64,000 nucleotides of DNA from contig CAVXDY010000006.1 of assembly GCA_963760715.1 (NCBI GenBank), positions 62,001-126,000 of the forward strand, given 5' to 3'. The position numbers were made by a program, and so were the translations under genes. The notes under the pieces were generated by a model. It saw only the letters and a program-made list of their open reading frames with translations. It made no database searches and was not told where the DNA came from. The DNA comes from CAVXDY01 sp963760715 (GTDB taxonomy: Bacteria > Actinomycetota > Thermoleophilia > Miltoncostaeales > Miltoncostaeaceae). Shown one piece after another: positions 57,371 through 64,000 of this stretch; the first letter of the stretch is position 1; every line of letters starts with the position of its first letter.

Positions 57371-58326
57371 GGCGCCGGGGGCTCCGCGGAGGCGGCGCTC
57401 GTCCCCCCCGCCCGTGCCTCCGCGATCGCGCGCCGGAGGTGCAGGTGGCGCACCATGACGGCCAGGCAGACCGCGCCCAGGGCGACGTTGGCGACCAGCA
57501 GCGACAGCTCCATCCCGGCGCTGAAGGCCAGGACGCTGGTGCGTCCCGCCTCGCCGGCCAGCATCACCACGAGGAGGGCCTGCTTCGGGCCGAGCCCCCC
57601 GGGCGTCGCGGGCAGCAGGCTGCCGAGGCTCCCCGCCACCTGCACGATGAGCGCGTTCCGCAGGCTCCCGGGAACCCCGAAGGCCTCGAGGAAGGCGTAC
57701 GCCGCGCCCACCCGGCAGCACCACCCCAGGGCCTGGTAGCTGACGACGGACCGCAGGTAGCGGCCCGGCGTGCGAACGATCGCGAGGCCCTGGCCGAACT
57801 GGCGCCAGAAGTGCCGGACCCGCCGGCCGAGGAGCACCCCCACGAGGACCAGCGCGGCGACGATCAGCAGCGCGTACCACGGGTGGCGCACGGCGGCCGA
57901 CAGCTCGAACGCGGGCAGGTCGGGGAAGCGCACGCCGGGAAGGACGCCCGCCAGCAGCACCCAGACCAGAAGGCCGCCGGCCACCGCGAAGTCGAACAGG
58001 GTCTCCGCCACCAGGGTGCCGGTGAGGGTGGCGTAGCGCGCCCGCGGGTTCGACCGGACGATCAGGAACATCTTCACGATGTCGCCGGCGCGCGCCGGGA
58101 CGATGGCGTTGACCCCGACGCCCGCGCAGTAGGCCCCGAGGGCCGTGCGGTACCGGATCCGCTCGCCGGGCATCGCGGCCCGGAGGATCTGCTGCCAGGC
58201 GCGCGAGCGCAGGGCCAGGTTCAGGAAGCCGAGCCCGATCGCCAGCGCCAGGAGACCCCAGTGCACGGCGGCGAGGCGCTCACCGAACGCCTGGAGCGCG
58301 TCGATGAACCCTCGGAGTGAGTTCAC
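57367..58326 (-). CDS. lysylphosphatidylglycerol synthase TM-region / flippase-like membrane protein
   Basis: A 319-residue protein with about eight hydrophobic segments, of the MprF N-terminal (LPG synthase TM, UPF0104) family, lipid flippase-like. Family features include LALRSRAWQQIL near the start, the VGVNAIVPARAGDIVKMFLI segment, and GSLGSLLPATPGGLGPKQAL near residue 240. It lacks the soluble aminoacyl-transferase domain of MprF, so lipid transport or a partner function is more likely than synthesis. ATG-like start at 58326. Convergent with the S2P gene and divergent from the cupin gene. Confidence 0.9.
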   Translation of the reverse strand: MNSLRGFIDALQAFGERLAAVHWGLLALAIGLGFLNLALRSRAWQQILRAAMPGERIRYRTALGAYCAGVGVNAIVPARAGDIVKMFLIVRSNPRARYATLTGTLVAETLFDFAVAGGLLVWVLLAGVLPGVRFPDLPAFELSAAVRHPWYALLIVAALVLVGVLLGRRVRHFWRQFGQGLAIVRTPGRYLRSVVSYQALGWCCRVGAAYAFLEAFGVPGSLRNALIVQVAGSLGSLLPATPGGLGPKQALLVVMLAGEAGRTSVLAFSAGMELSLLVANVALGAVCLAVMVRHLHLRRAIAEARAGGTSAASAEPPAP

Positions 58327-58397
58327 GGCCGGTGGTGGTGGCCGTCGCCGGCGCGGTGGGGCAGCGCGCGGGGGTTCATCGCCGGTATTCTCGCACC

Positions 58398-58832
58398 GTG
58401 GAGTCCGGCTTCAGCGTGGCGCGACTCGATCCCGCCACCACCGAGCGGTTCGTCTCCCTGCGCCGGGCGCTGGGCGTCTCGAGCTTCGGCATGAACCAGA
58501 TGCGCCTCGCCCCCGGGGAGCGCAGCCGCATCCACCGCCACGCGAACCAGGAGGAGGTCTACCTGGTGCTGAAGGGCCGGCTCACGGTGGCGGTCGAGCG
58601 CGAGGAGCACGACCTCGTGGAGGGCGACCTGCTGCGCGTGGGGCCCGAGCTGCGGCGGCAGCTGGTGAACCGGGGCCCCGAGGTGTGCCTGGTGCTGGCG
58701 CTGGGCGGCGCCGGCGAGCACAACGGCCGCGACGGGCTCGCGTACACCGATTGGGACGAGACCGAGGGGCGTCCCCCACAGGAGATCCCGCTCCCGGACG
58801 ACCTCCCGGCCGGGGAGCTGCGCACCTCCTGA
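58398..58832 (+). CDS. cupin-domain protein
   Basis: A 144-residue single-domain cupin. The first motif SRIHRHANQEEVYLVLKGRL has the metal-type His-x-His and Glu, and the second region is LVEGDLLRVGPELRRQLVNR. Many such proteins are sugar isomerases, oxygenases or binding proteins, so no reaction is given. GTG at 58398 used; a GTG or ATG further upstream would give N-terminal sequence without family character. A strong hairpin spans its stop codon (58820-58862). Confidence 0.88.
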   Translation: MESGFSVARLDPATTERFVSLRRALGVSSFGMNQMRLAPGERSRIHRHANQEEVYLVLKGRLTVAVEREEHDLVEGDLLRVGPELRRQLVNRGPEVCLVLALGGAGEHNGRDGLAYTDWDETEGRPPQEIPLPDDLPAGELRTS

Positions 58833-58862
58833 GCGGCCCGGGTCGCCGGCCCGGAGGTGCGC
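58820..58862. terminator. long hairpin spanning the cupin stop codon
   Basis: GCGCACCTCC pairs perfectly with GGAGGTGCGC (10 bp), enclosing a GC-rich 23-base segment that can fold further. It includes the TGA of the cupin gene and lies 15 bases from the convergent small gene's stop, so it can act as a terminator from both sides. Confidence 0.6.
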
Positions 58863-58877
58863 CGGAGCGGTTCGGGC

Positions 58878-59081
58878 CTAGGTCGCCTTCGGGGGGTCCT
58901 CGCCCGGAGCGCCGGGGTCCTTGATCGCCTCCACCGCGGCCTTCGCCTTGTCGGTGGCGCTCCCCTCGCCCTCGACGATGTCCTTCAGCTCGCCCGCGTC
59001 CTCCTTCAGGGCGTCGACGCCGCCGCGCTCGTCGATGATCTTCTTGGCCTCGTCGGTGATCTTCCCGATGTCGATGTCCAC
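58878..59081 (-). CDS. small acidic protein, possibly Rv0909-like
   Basis: A 67-residue, acidic, helical protein (DIDIGKITDEAKKIIDERGG, VDALKEDAGELKDIVEGEG, SATDKAKAAVEAIKDPG). The Lys/Ala-rich KAKAAVEAIK ending resembles the small Rv0909/MT0933-type proteins sometimes called antitoxins, but no toxin gene is adjacent, and the match is weak. ATG at 59081 has a GGAGGAG site. Convergent with the cupin gene. Confidence 0.6.
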   Translation of the reverse strand: MDIDIGKITDEAKKIIDERGGVDALKEDAGELKDIVEGEGSATDKAKAAVEAIKDPGAPGEDPPKAT

Positions 59082-59120
59082 CGGCGCTCCTCCTGGGTTC
59101 GATGGGGTACCCGGCGCAGG

Positions 59121-60113
59121 CTACCGCTCCCGGAGGCGGGAGATGCGGGCCTCGACGTCGGCCGCCGGGAGGCGCTCACCCCGGGCCAGCGAGTCCTTGC
59201 GGAGCTGCTGGAGCCCGGCCAGGGCGCCGGGAACGTCGAGGCCCAGGCGGGCCGAGCGCTCCCAGGCGTCCCCCGCGCGCAGGGCCTCGCCCTGGTCCGC
59301 GAGGGCCATCGCGAGGGCGCGCCAGCCGTAGGCGTCCTCGTCGTCCTCCTCGATCACGCGCAGCGCCGCCTGGGCCGCCCCCTCCAGGTCGCCTCGGGCG
59401 CGCAGGGTGGCGCTGAGGGCGATCCACCCCGGGGCGTTCTCGCGCGCGGTCGGCAGCAGGCGCAGGCTCTCGCGCACCGCGCTCTCGCTGCCCGACAGGT
59501 CGCCCACGTCGCGGCGCGCTCCGGCCAGCACCGTCAGGGCGCCCGGCGACGGATCGAGCTGATGGGCGCGCTCGGCGTGGGCGAGGGCCCGCGTGTAGCG
59601 GCCCGTCGCCCGCGCCTGGCGCGCGGTGCGCAGCGCCTGCTCGGCGGAGTCGATCCCACCCGCGGCCGACCGCTCGGCCTGGAGCTCCGTGCGGACGTCG
59701 GCCGACGCCAGCAGGGTCGCCGCGCCCGGCGCCATGCGGGCGTCGTCGGCTCCGTAGTGCTGGATCCGCTCGCGCGCCGCCTTGAGCCGGGCCTCACGCT
59801 CGGCAACGTTGCGGGCCGCGGTGCGCTCGGCGCCGGTCCCCACGGCGGAGCCGCCCTTCAGCAGGGAGTCGTACTCGCGGCGCACGTCCGGCCGGAGGAG
59901 CGCCTTCTCGCCCTGGTCGCAGAAGGCCCGCTCCATCGAGCGCTTCTTCTGCGGCATGGGCGTGGTGCTCAGCTCGCGTCGCTTGCGCTCGGCCGCCTCG
60001 CGGATGGCCTCGTCGCCGGCGTCGTGCGGGATCCCGAACCACTCGTACAGGTCTCGGGTGGCCAGCTCGCGCATGAACCGCTCGCGCCGCTGACTACGAT
60101 CGTCGGCCGCCAT
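59121..60113 (-). CDS. degenerate J-domain protein with TPR repeats
   Basis: A 330-residue soluble protein. Residues about 12-85 look like a J-domain: RDLYEWFGIPHDAGDEAIRE matches helix I and the start of helix II, and LLRPDVRREYDSLLKGG matches the helix III/IV end, but the HPD triad that stimulates DnaK is absent (STTPMPQKKRS in its place). A coiled Ala/Arg/Glu-rich link follows, then TPR-like repeats (ARATGRYTRALAHAERAHQL; IALSATLRARGDLEGAAQAA; LAMALADQGEALRAGDAWER). It may bind rather than activate a chaperone. ATG at 60113. No partner is evident. Confidence 0.78.
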   Translation of the reverse strand: MAADDRSQRRERFMRELATRDLYEWFGIPHDAGDEAIREAAERKRRELSTTPMPQKKRSMERAFCDQGEKALLRPDVRREYDSLLKGGSAVGTGAERTAARNVAEREARLKAARERIQHYGADDARMAPGAATLLASADVRTELQAERSAAGGIDSAEQALRTARQARATGRYTRALAHAERAHQLDPSPGALTVLAGARRDVGDLSGSESAVRESLRLLPTARENAPGWIALSATLRARGDLEGAAQAALRVIEEDDEDAYGWRALAMALADQGEALRAGDAWERSARLGLDVPGALAGLQQLRKDSLARGERLPAADVEARISRLRER

Positions 60114-60161
60114 CCCCGGGGACCCTACCCGCCGATGGCGGCCAGGGGTCCACCGCCCGCC

Positions 60162-60184
60162 GGCCCCGCCGGCCGGCCGGGGCC
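60162..60184 (-). terminator. GC hairpin after the thioredoxin-fold lipoprotein gene
   Basis: GGCCCCG pairs with CGGGGCC (7 bp) around a 9-base loop, 10 bases beyond the stop at 60195 on the minus strand. It separates this gene from the J-domain-like gene. Confidence 0.6.
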
Positions 60185-60194
60185 ACGGACAGGG

Positions 60195-60695
60195 TCAGCC
60201 GGCCTCGGCGTCGGCGATCGCCTGACGCATCATTCCCGTGTCAACCAGCCCGACCCAGCGGCTGTTGACCCGGCCCCTCGGGCCCACGACGGCGACGGTC
60301 GGGGTCTCGACCACGCTCAGCGAGTCCACCAGGTCGCCCGCGCCCTCGCCCGAGTTGTTGAACACGAACTTGCGGACGTCGCGGGAGTCCTTGATCTGCC
60401 CGAGCGACGCGCGCACGGCGCTGTCCTCGGCCGGGCCGTCGGCCAGGAACGCGATCAGGACGGTGTCGCCCGACTTGAGCGCCCGCGCCACGGCCTCCGG
60501 TGTGCCCTTGCCGGGGACGAGCTTCTGGCCCACGGCCACCGGGGCGACCACCTCGACGGCCTTCGCCGTGGTGGCGGGCGCCTGGGCGACCGGGGCCGGG
60601 GAGCCGTCGCCGCCGGATCCACAGGCGGTCGTCCCCGCGATCGCCGCCGCGAGGGCGACGGCCGCGAGAACGCGACGCATGGGGGGCTTTCTCAC
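60195..60695 (-). CDS. secreted lipoprotein with thioredoxin-like fold
   Basis: A 166-residue protein with a signal peptide (RRVLAAVALAAAIAGTTAC) and a lipobox-like IAGTTAC cysteine, a Ser/Pro/Ala linker, and a domain with thioredoxin-like layout (DTVLIAFLADGPAEDSAVRA, DVRKFVFNNS, VVETPTVAVVGPRGRV with the cis-Pro). The active-site CxxC is missing (DGPAED), so it is not a thiol oxidoreductase in the usual way. GTG at 60695 has a GAGGAG site; an ATG at 60680 is possible. Divergent from pilB, so it may serve at the cell surface near the pilus, which is only inferred. Confidence 0.75.
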   Translation of the reverse strand: MRKPPMRRVLAAVALAAAIAGTTACGSGGDGSPAPVAQAPATTAKAVEVVAPVAVGQKLVPGKGTPEAVARALKSGDTVLIAFLADGPAEDSAVRASLGQIKDSRDVRKFVFNNSGEGAGDLVDSLSVVETPTVAVVGPRGRVNSRWVGLVDTGMMRQAIADAEAG

Positions 60696-60834
60696 GCGTA
60701 CTCCTCGATCTCGAAGCGTCGGGTCACCTCCCGTTTCTCGGCAGCGGGGGGCCCGATGTGAGGACCGGGGCCGCTCAAGTAACCGCCTCCACGGCCGATG
60801 GGTGCGGTGACTTTCCACGAGAAGGATCCTCCAC

Positions 60835-62571
60835 ATGTCCTCGACCCCACCCATCACCCCAGCCCCGACTGCGCGCCAGGAGCGCGTGTCCGTGTCCCGC
60901 TCCGCGCCCCTGGGCGAGGTGCTGGTGAGCATGGGCCTGCTCACGGCCGAGGAGCTCCAGGACGTGCTGGCCCGCCAGAAGGCCGACGGGCGCCGCCTGG
61001 GCGATCTCCTGGTGAGCGACGGGCGCCTGTCCCGCGACCAGGTCTCGCGAGCGATCGCCCAGCGCATGGGGGTGGACTTCCAGAGCCTCGCGGACGGCGT
61101 CAACCCGAGCGTGGCCCACCTGATCGACGACCGCTCGGCGCGCCGCTACTCCGCAGTCCCCGTGGGCCTCGACCCCGACGGCACGCTCGTGGTGGCGATG
61201 GCCGATCCCCTCAATGTCCTGGCGATCGACGACCTGCGCATGGTCACCCGGCGCGACATCCGCCCCGTGCTCGCCCTGCCCGAGGACATCGCCTCGGTGC
61301 TCCGCGAGACGCGCGAGGTGGACGAGGTCGTGGAGGACCTGGCGGAGGAGGCGCGCGCCGACGACGGCGTCCGCGCCCTGGACCTCGACAACGCGGTCAA
61401 CCAGGCGCCGGTGGTGCGCTTCGTGAACTCGGTCATCACCCGCGCGGTGGAGGAGGGCGCCTCCGACATCCATTTCGAGCCCCAGGCCCGCCAGATGATC
61501 GTGCGCTACCGGGTCGACGGCGTCCTTCGCCAGGCGACCGCCGTGCCGAGCCGCATCTCGGGAGGCGTGGTCAGCCGGATCAAGATCATGGCCGACCTCG
61601 ACATCGCCGAGCGCCGGATGCCCCAGGACGGCCGCATCGGCCTCACCATCGCCGGGCGCTCGACCGACCTGCGCGTCGCCTGCCTGCCCACCGTGCACGG
61701 TGAGAAGGTTGTCATCCGGGTGCTGGACAAGAGCAACGTGCCCCTGCAGCTGGGCGAGCTGGGCTTCACGCCCGAGGTGCTGGAGCGCTTCGAGCGCTGC
61801 TACCGGCGCCCCTACGGCGCGGTGCTGGTGACCGGCCCCACCGGCTCGGGAAAGTCGACCACCCTCTACGGCACCCTCAACCAGATCAACACCCCCGCCC
61901 GCAACATCATCACGGTCGAGGACCCGGTCGAGTACCGGATGGTCGGGGTCAACCAGATGCAGGTGAACCCCAAGGCCGGCCTGAGCTTCGCCGCGGGCCT
62001 GCGCTCGATCCTGCGCTGCGACCCCGACGTGATCATGATCGGGGAGATCCGCGACCGCGAGACGGCCCAGATCGCCGTCGAGTCGGCGCTCACGGGCCAC
62101 CTCGTGCTGGCCACGCTCCACACCAACGACGCCGCCGGCGCGCTCACCCGGCTGACGGAGATGGGCGTGGAGCCCTTCCTCTCGTCCAGCGCCGTCGTGG
62201 GTGTACTCGCTCAGCGGCTCGCGCGGCGCCTGTGCAGCGACTGTCGCCAGGAGGGCGCGATCTCGCTCGAGGACCTGCGCCACGCGGTGCCCGGGGCGAA
62301 CCTGCCCCCCGGCCTGCGCGACCCGGTCCCGATCTACACGCCCGTGGGCTGCAACCGGTGCCGCGGAACGGGCTACCGGGGGCGCCTCGGCGTCTACGAG
62401 ATGCTCGTGATGAGCGAGCGCCTGAAGCGCCTGGCCGTGGCCGGCGCGTCGGCGGACGAGATCGCCAAGCAGGCGCGCGCCGAGGGCATGAGGACGCTGG
62501 CCGAGGACGGCCTGGGCAAGGCGCTCGCGGGCCACACATCGCTCGAGGAACTGGCGCGCACCGTCGCTTAG
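60835..62571 (+). CDS. pilB: type IV pilus assembly ATPase PilB
   Basis: Hexameric ATPase powering type IV pilus extension. The 578-residue product has an N-terminal MshEN-type domain with two motifs (PLGEVLVSMGLLTAEELQDV and RLGDLLVSDGRLSRDQVSRA) that bind c-di-GMP in relatives, then GSPII_E: Walker A VTGPTGSGKSTTLYG (about residue 335), Asp box ITVEDPVEYRM, Walker B DPDVIMIGEIRD, His box TGHLVLATLHT, and the CSDC ... CNRC zinc site. Start ATG at 60835 with GAAGGA. First gene of pilB-pilT-pilC; promoter expected in 60696-60834. Confidence 0.95.
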   Translation: MSSTPPITPAPTARQERVSVSRSAPLGEVLVSMGLLTAEELQDVLARQKADGRRLGDLLVSDGRLSRDQVSRAIAQRMGVDFQSLADGVNPSVAHLIDDRSARRYSAVPVGLDPDGTLVVAMADPLNVLAIDDLRMVTRRDIRPVLALPEDIASVLRETREVDEVVEDLAEEARADDGVRALDLDNAVNQAPVVRFVNSVITRAVEEGASDIHFEPQARQMIVRYRVDGVLRQATAVPSRISGGVVSRIKIMADLDIAERRMPQDGRIGLTIAGRSTDLRVACLPTVHGEKVVIRVLDKSNVPLQLGELGFTPEVLERFERCYRRPYGAVLVTGPTGSGKSTTLYGTLNQINTPARNIITVEDPVEYRMVGVNQMQVNPKAGLSFAAGLRSILRCDPDVIMIGEIRDRETAQIAVESALTGHLVLATLHTNDAAGALTRLTEMGVEPFLSSSAVVGVLAQRLARRLCSDCRQEGAISLEDLRHAVPGANLPPGLRDPVPIYTPVGCNRCRGTGYRGRLGVYEMLVMSERLKRLAVAGASADEIAKQARAEGMRTLAEDGLGKALAGHTSLEELARTVA

Positions 62572-62640
62572 GACGGGGCGCGACCTGCCGATACCACTCC
62601 CGACGGCGCACGCGGCGTCGCATCCCAGCAAAGGACCGCC

Positions 62641-63708
62641 ATGGTCGATCTGGCCGATCTCATCAACATCGTGCTGCGCAGCGGCGCCAGCGACCTCCAC
62701 ATCACCGCGGGCACCCCTCCCCTGATGCGCCTGAACGGGCGCCTCCAGGCGATAAAGGGCCCCGTCCTGACCTCCACGGACACCCGCGAGCTGATCTACG
62801 GAATCCTGACCGAGGATCAGCGCAAGCGGCTCGAGACCGATCTCGAGATCGACTTCAGCTACGCCGTGCCCGGCGCCGCCCGATTCCGCGTGAACGCCTA
62901 CTTCCAGCGCGGGACCATGGCGGCCGCGCTGCGCGTCGTGCCCACCGTCATCAAGCCGCTCGAGGAGCTCGGGCTCCCCTCCTCCCTGCACGTCTGGGCG
63001 ACCAAGCACCGTGGCCTCGTGCTCGTCACCGGTCCGACCGGCTCCGGCAAGAGCACCACGCTCGCCTCGATCATCGACGAGATCAACGAGTCGCGCAGCT
63101 GCCACATCATGACCGTCGAGGATCCCATCGAGTTCCTGCACTCGAGCAAGCGCTCGATGGTGAACCAGCGGGAGGTGGGCGCCGACACGCGGAGCTTCCC
63201 CGCGGCACTGCGGAGCGCGCTGCGCCAGGACCCCGACGTGATCATGGTCGGCGAGATGCGCGACCTGGAGACGATCCAGATCGCCCTCACCGCGGCCGAG
63301 ACCGGCCACCTCGTGTTCGCCACCCTGCACACCTCGGACGCCCCCCAGACGATCGACCGCGTCGTCAACGTCTTCCCCTACCAGCAGCAGCAGGTGCGGG
63401 TGATGCTGGCCAACGCCCTCGAGGGCATCTGCTGTCAGCAGCTCGTGCCCACGGTCGCGGGCGGCCGGGTGGTCGTGTGCGAGGTCCTCATGCCCACGCC
63501 CGGCGTCCGCAACCTGATCCGCGAGGGCAAGACCCACCAGATCTACTCGGCCATCCAGACCGGGGCCCAGTACGGCATGCAGTCGCTCGACGCCTCGCTC
63601 GCCGCCCTGGTGCGCACCGGCATGATCAGCCAGAAGGACGCCGCCGAGCGCGCGACCAACGAGGAAGAGCTCGCCCGCCTCCTCGGTCGGGTCCGGGTGG
63701 CGTCATGA
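62641..63708 (+). CDS. pilT: type IV pilus retraction ATPase PilT
   Basis: Powers pilus retraction and twitching. The 355-residue product has the PilT layout: PAS-like N-terminal domain (VDLADLINIVLRSGASDLHI), Walker A VTGPTGSGKSTTLASII, Asp box MTVEDPIEFLHSSK, Walker B DPDVIMVGEMRDLETIQIAL, His box TGHLVFATLHT, and the C-terminal GVRNLIREGKTHQIYSAIQT, which corresponds to the AIRNLIRE motif required for retraction. ATG at 62641 with AAAGGA. It is 69 bases after pilB and overlaps pilC by ATGA. Confidence 0.96.
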   Translation: MVDLADLINIVLRSGASDLHITAGTPPLMRLNGRLQAIKGPVLTSTDTRELIYGILTEDQRKRLETDLEIDFSYAVPGAARFRVNAYFQRGTMAAALRVVPTVIKPLEELGLPSSLHVWATKHRGLVLVTGPTGSGKSTTLASIIDEINESRSCHIMTVEDPIEFLHSSKRSMVNQREVGADTRSFPAALRSALRQDPDVIMVGEMRDLETIQIALTAAETGHLVFATLHTSDAPQTIDRVVNVFPYQQQQVRVMLANALEGICCQQLVPTVAGGRVVVCEVLMPTPGVRNLIREGKTHQIYSAIQTGAQYGMQSLDASLAALVRTGMISQKDAAERATNEEELARLLGRVRVAS

Positions 63709-64000
63709 GCACCCTCACCTACACGTACAAGGCCCGCGACCGGGGCGGCCGGACGACCTCCGGCGAGCTGTCGGCCGAGTCGAAGGCGGCCGTCGCGGCG
63801 CAGCTGCGCCTCCGCGGCCTCATGGTCATCGACCTCGAGGAGAAGAGCGACGCCCCGAGCGTGGAGGAGCTGTTCGAGCGCCTCACCCCGGTCCGGGGCC
63901 GCGAGCTCGCCGTCATGTCGCGGCAGCTCGCGACCATGGTCTCGAGCGGCCTCAACATCCTCCGCGCCCTGCACGTGCTGGAGGAGCAGACCAGCTCCAA
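63705..64000 (+). CDS. pilC: type IV pilus inner-membrane platform protein PilC (cut by the right edge)
   Basis: Inner-membrane platform protein that links PilB/PilT to pilin addition. Only the first 98 codons are in the window: STLTYTYKARDRGGRTTSGE, then the GspF-type cytoplasmic helix bundle with VRGRELAVMSRQLATMVSSG and LNILRALHVLEEQ, the usual PilC/GspF start. The three TM segments lie beyond the edge. ATG at 63705 overlaps the pilT stop, and the three genes should be one transcript. Confidence 0.94.
   Translation, partial: MSTLTYTYKARDRGGRTTSGELSAESKAAVAAQLRLRGLMVIDLEEKSDAPSVEELFERLTPVRGRELAVMSRQLATMVSSGLNILRALHVLEEQTSS

Noticed and set aside
58878..59081. Toxin-antitoxin system
   Set aside because: The small acidic gene is only weakly like Rv0909-type proteins and has no adjacent toxin gene.
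60696..60834. c-di-GMP riboswitch ahead of pilB
   Set aside because: The 139-base gap lacks the conserved GEMM core; only an ordinary leader with a GAAGGA site is seen.

Overview
The window is very GC-rich and densely coded, with many GTG starts and start/stop overlaps between neighbouring genes. It reads as chromosomal DNA of a high-GC actinobacterium outside the classical Streptomyces/Mycobacterium group, most likely class Thermoleophilia (Solirubrobacterales/Gaiellales-like). The reasons are an alpha2-beta2 (split) glycyl-tRNA synthetase next to pyruvate phosphate dikinase, type IV pilus ATPases, many MalT-like/cyclase/collagen-like accessory genes, and core gene order close to the Bacillus aroQ-pepP-efp-accB-accC-nusB ... 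dxs-tlyA-recN region. This taxonomic call is inference; no rRNA or tRNA gene was seen.

Layout. 1-4.9 kb (minus): ppdK (cut by the left edge), glyS, glyQ. 5.0-18.6 kb: an accessory/signalling block with a MalT-type LuxR regulator, a collagen-like secreted protein, an MMPL transporter with a small partner, a lipoprotein, a two-component pair (receiver-glutaredoxin-like-thioredoxin-reductase-like fusion plus a cyclic-nucleotide-binding-domain histidine kinase), an unknown secreted protein, and a class III cyclase/AAA ATPase. This block separates glyQ from recO, which are neighbours in many bacteria. At 15.27-15.42 kb it contains a decayed junction in which a copy of the recO tail is joined to a copy of the histidine kinase tail. 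18.6-24 kb: recO, glutaredoxin, SnoaL-like, DedA, S58 peptidase, mutM, pyrimidine phosphorylase. 24-30.2 kb: PDZ-TPR protein, DUF429, dodecin, DUF3891, UvrD-like helicase and hypotheticals.

30.3-39.0 kb (minus): a long run dxs-tlyA-nadK-recN, then pyrG-M20 peptidase-Nudix hydrolase, closed by a good hairpin terminator. 39.8-49.7 kb (minus): a second long run aroC-aroK-aroB-aroQ-pepP-efp-(carboxyltransferase-like/BCCP fusion)-accC-nusB-XseB-like-hypothetical-HAD phosphatase, linking the shikimate pathway, EF-P and fatty-acid synthesis. aroC carries an apparent +1 frameshift. 49.7-60.7 kb: MscS channel, ABC exporter, prepilin peptidase (also with an apparent +1 frameshift), methyltransferase, RNase HI, ketopantoate reductase, site-2 protease, flippase-like membrane protein, cupin, a degenerate J-domain/TPR protein and a thioredoxin-fold lipoprotein. 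60.8-64 kb (plus): pilB-pilT-pilC, cut by the right edge.

The most unusual items are the recO/kinase junction scar, the BCCP fused to a carboxyltransferase-like domain that has lost its metal/lysine site, the cysteine-less receiver-redox fusion with its kinase, and the two single-base frameshifts in otherwise intact conserved genes. No IS element, CRISPR array, tRNA or rRNA was recognised.
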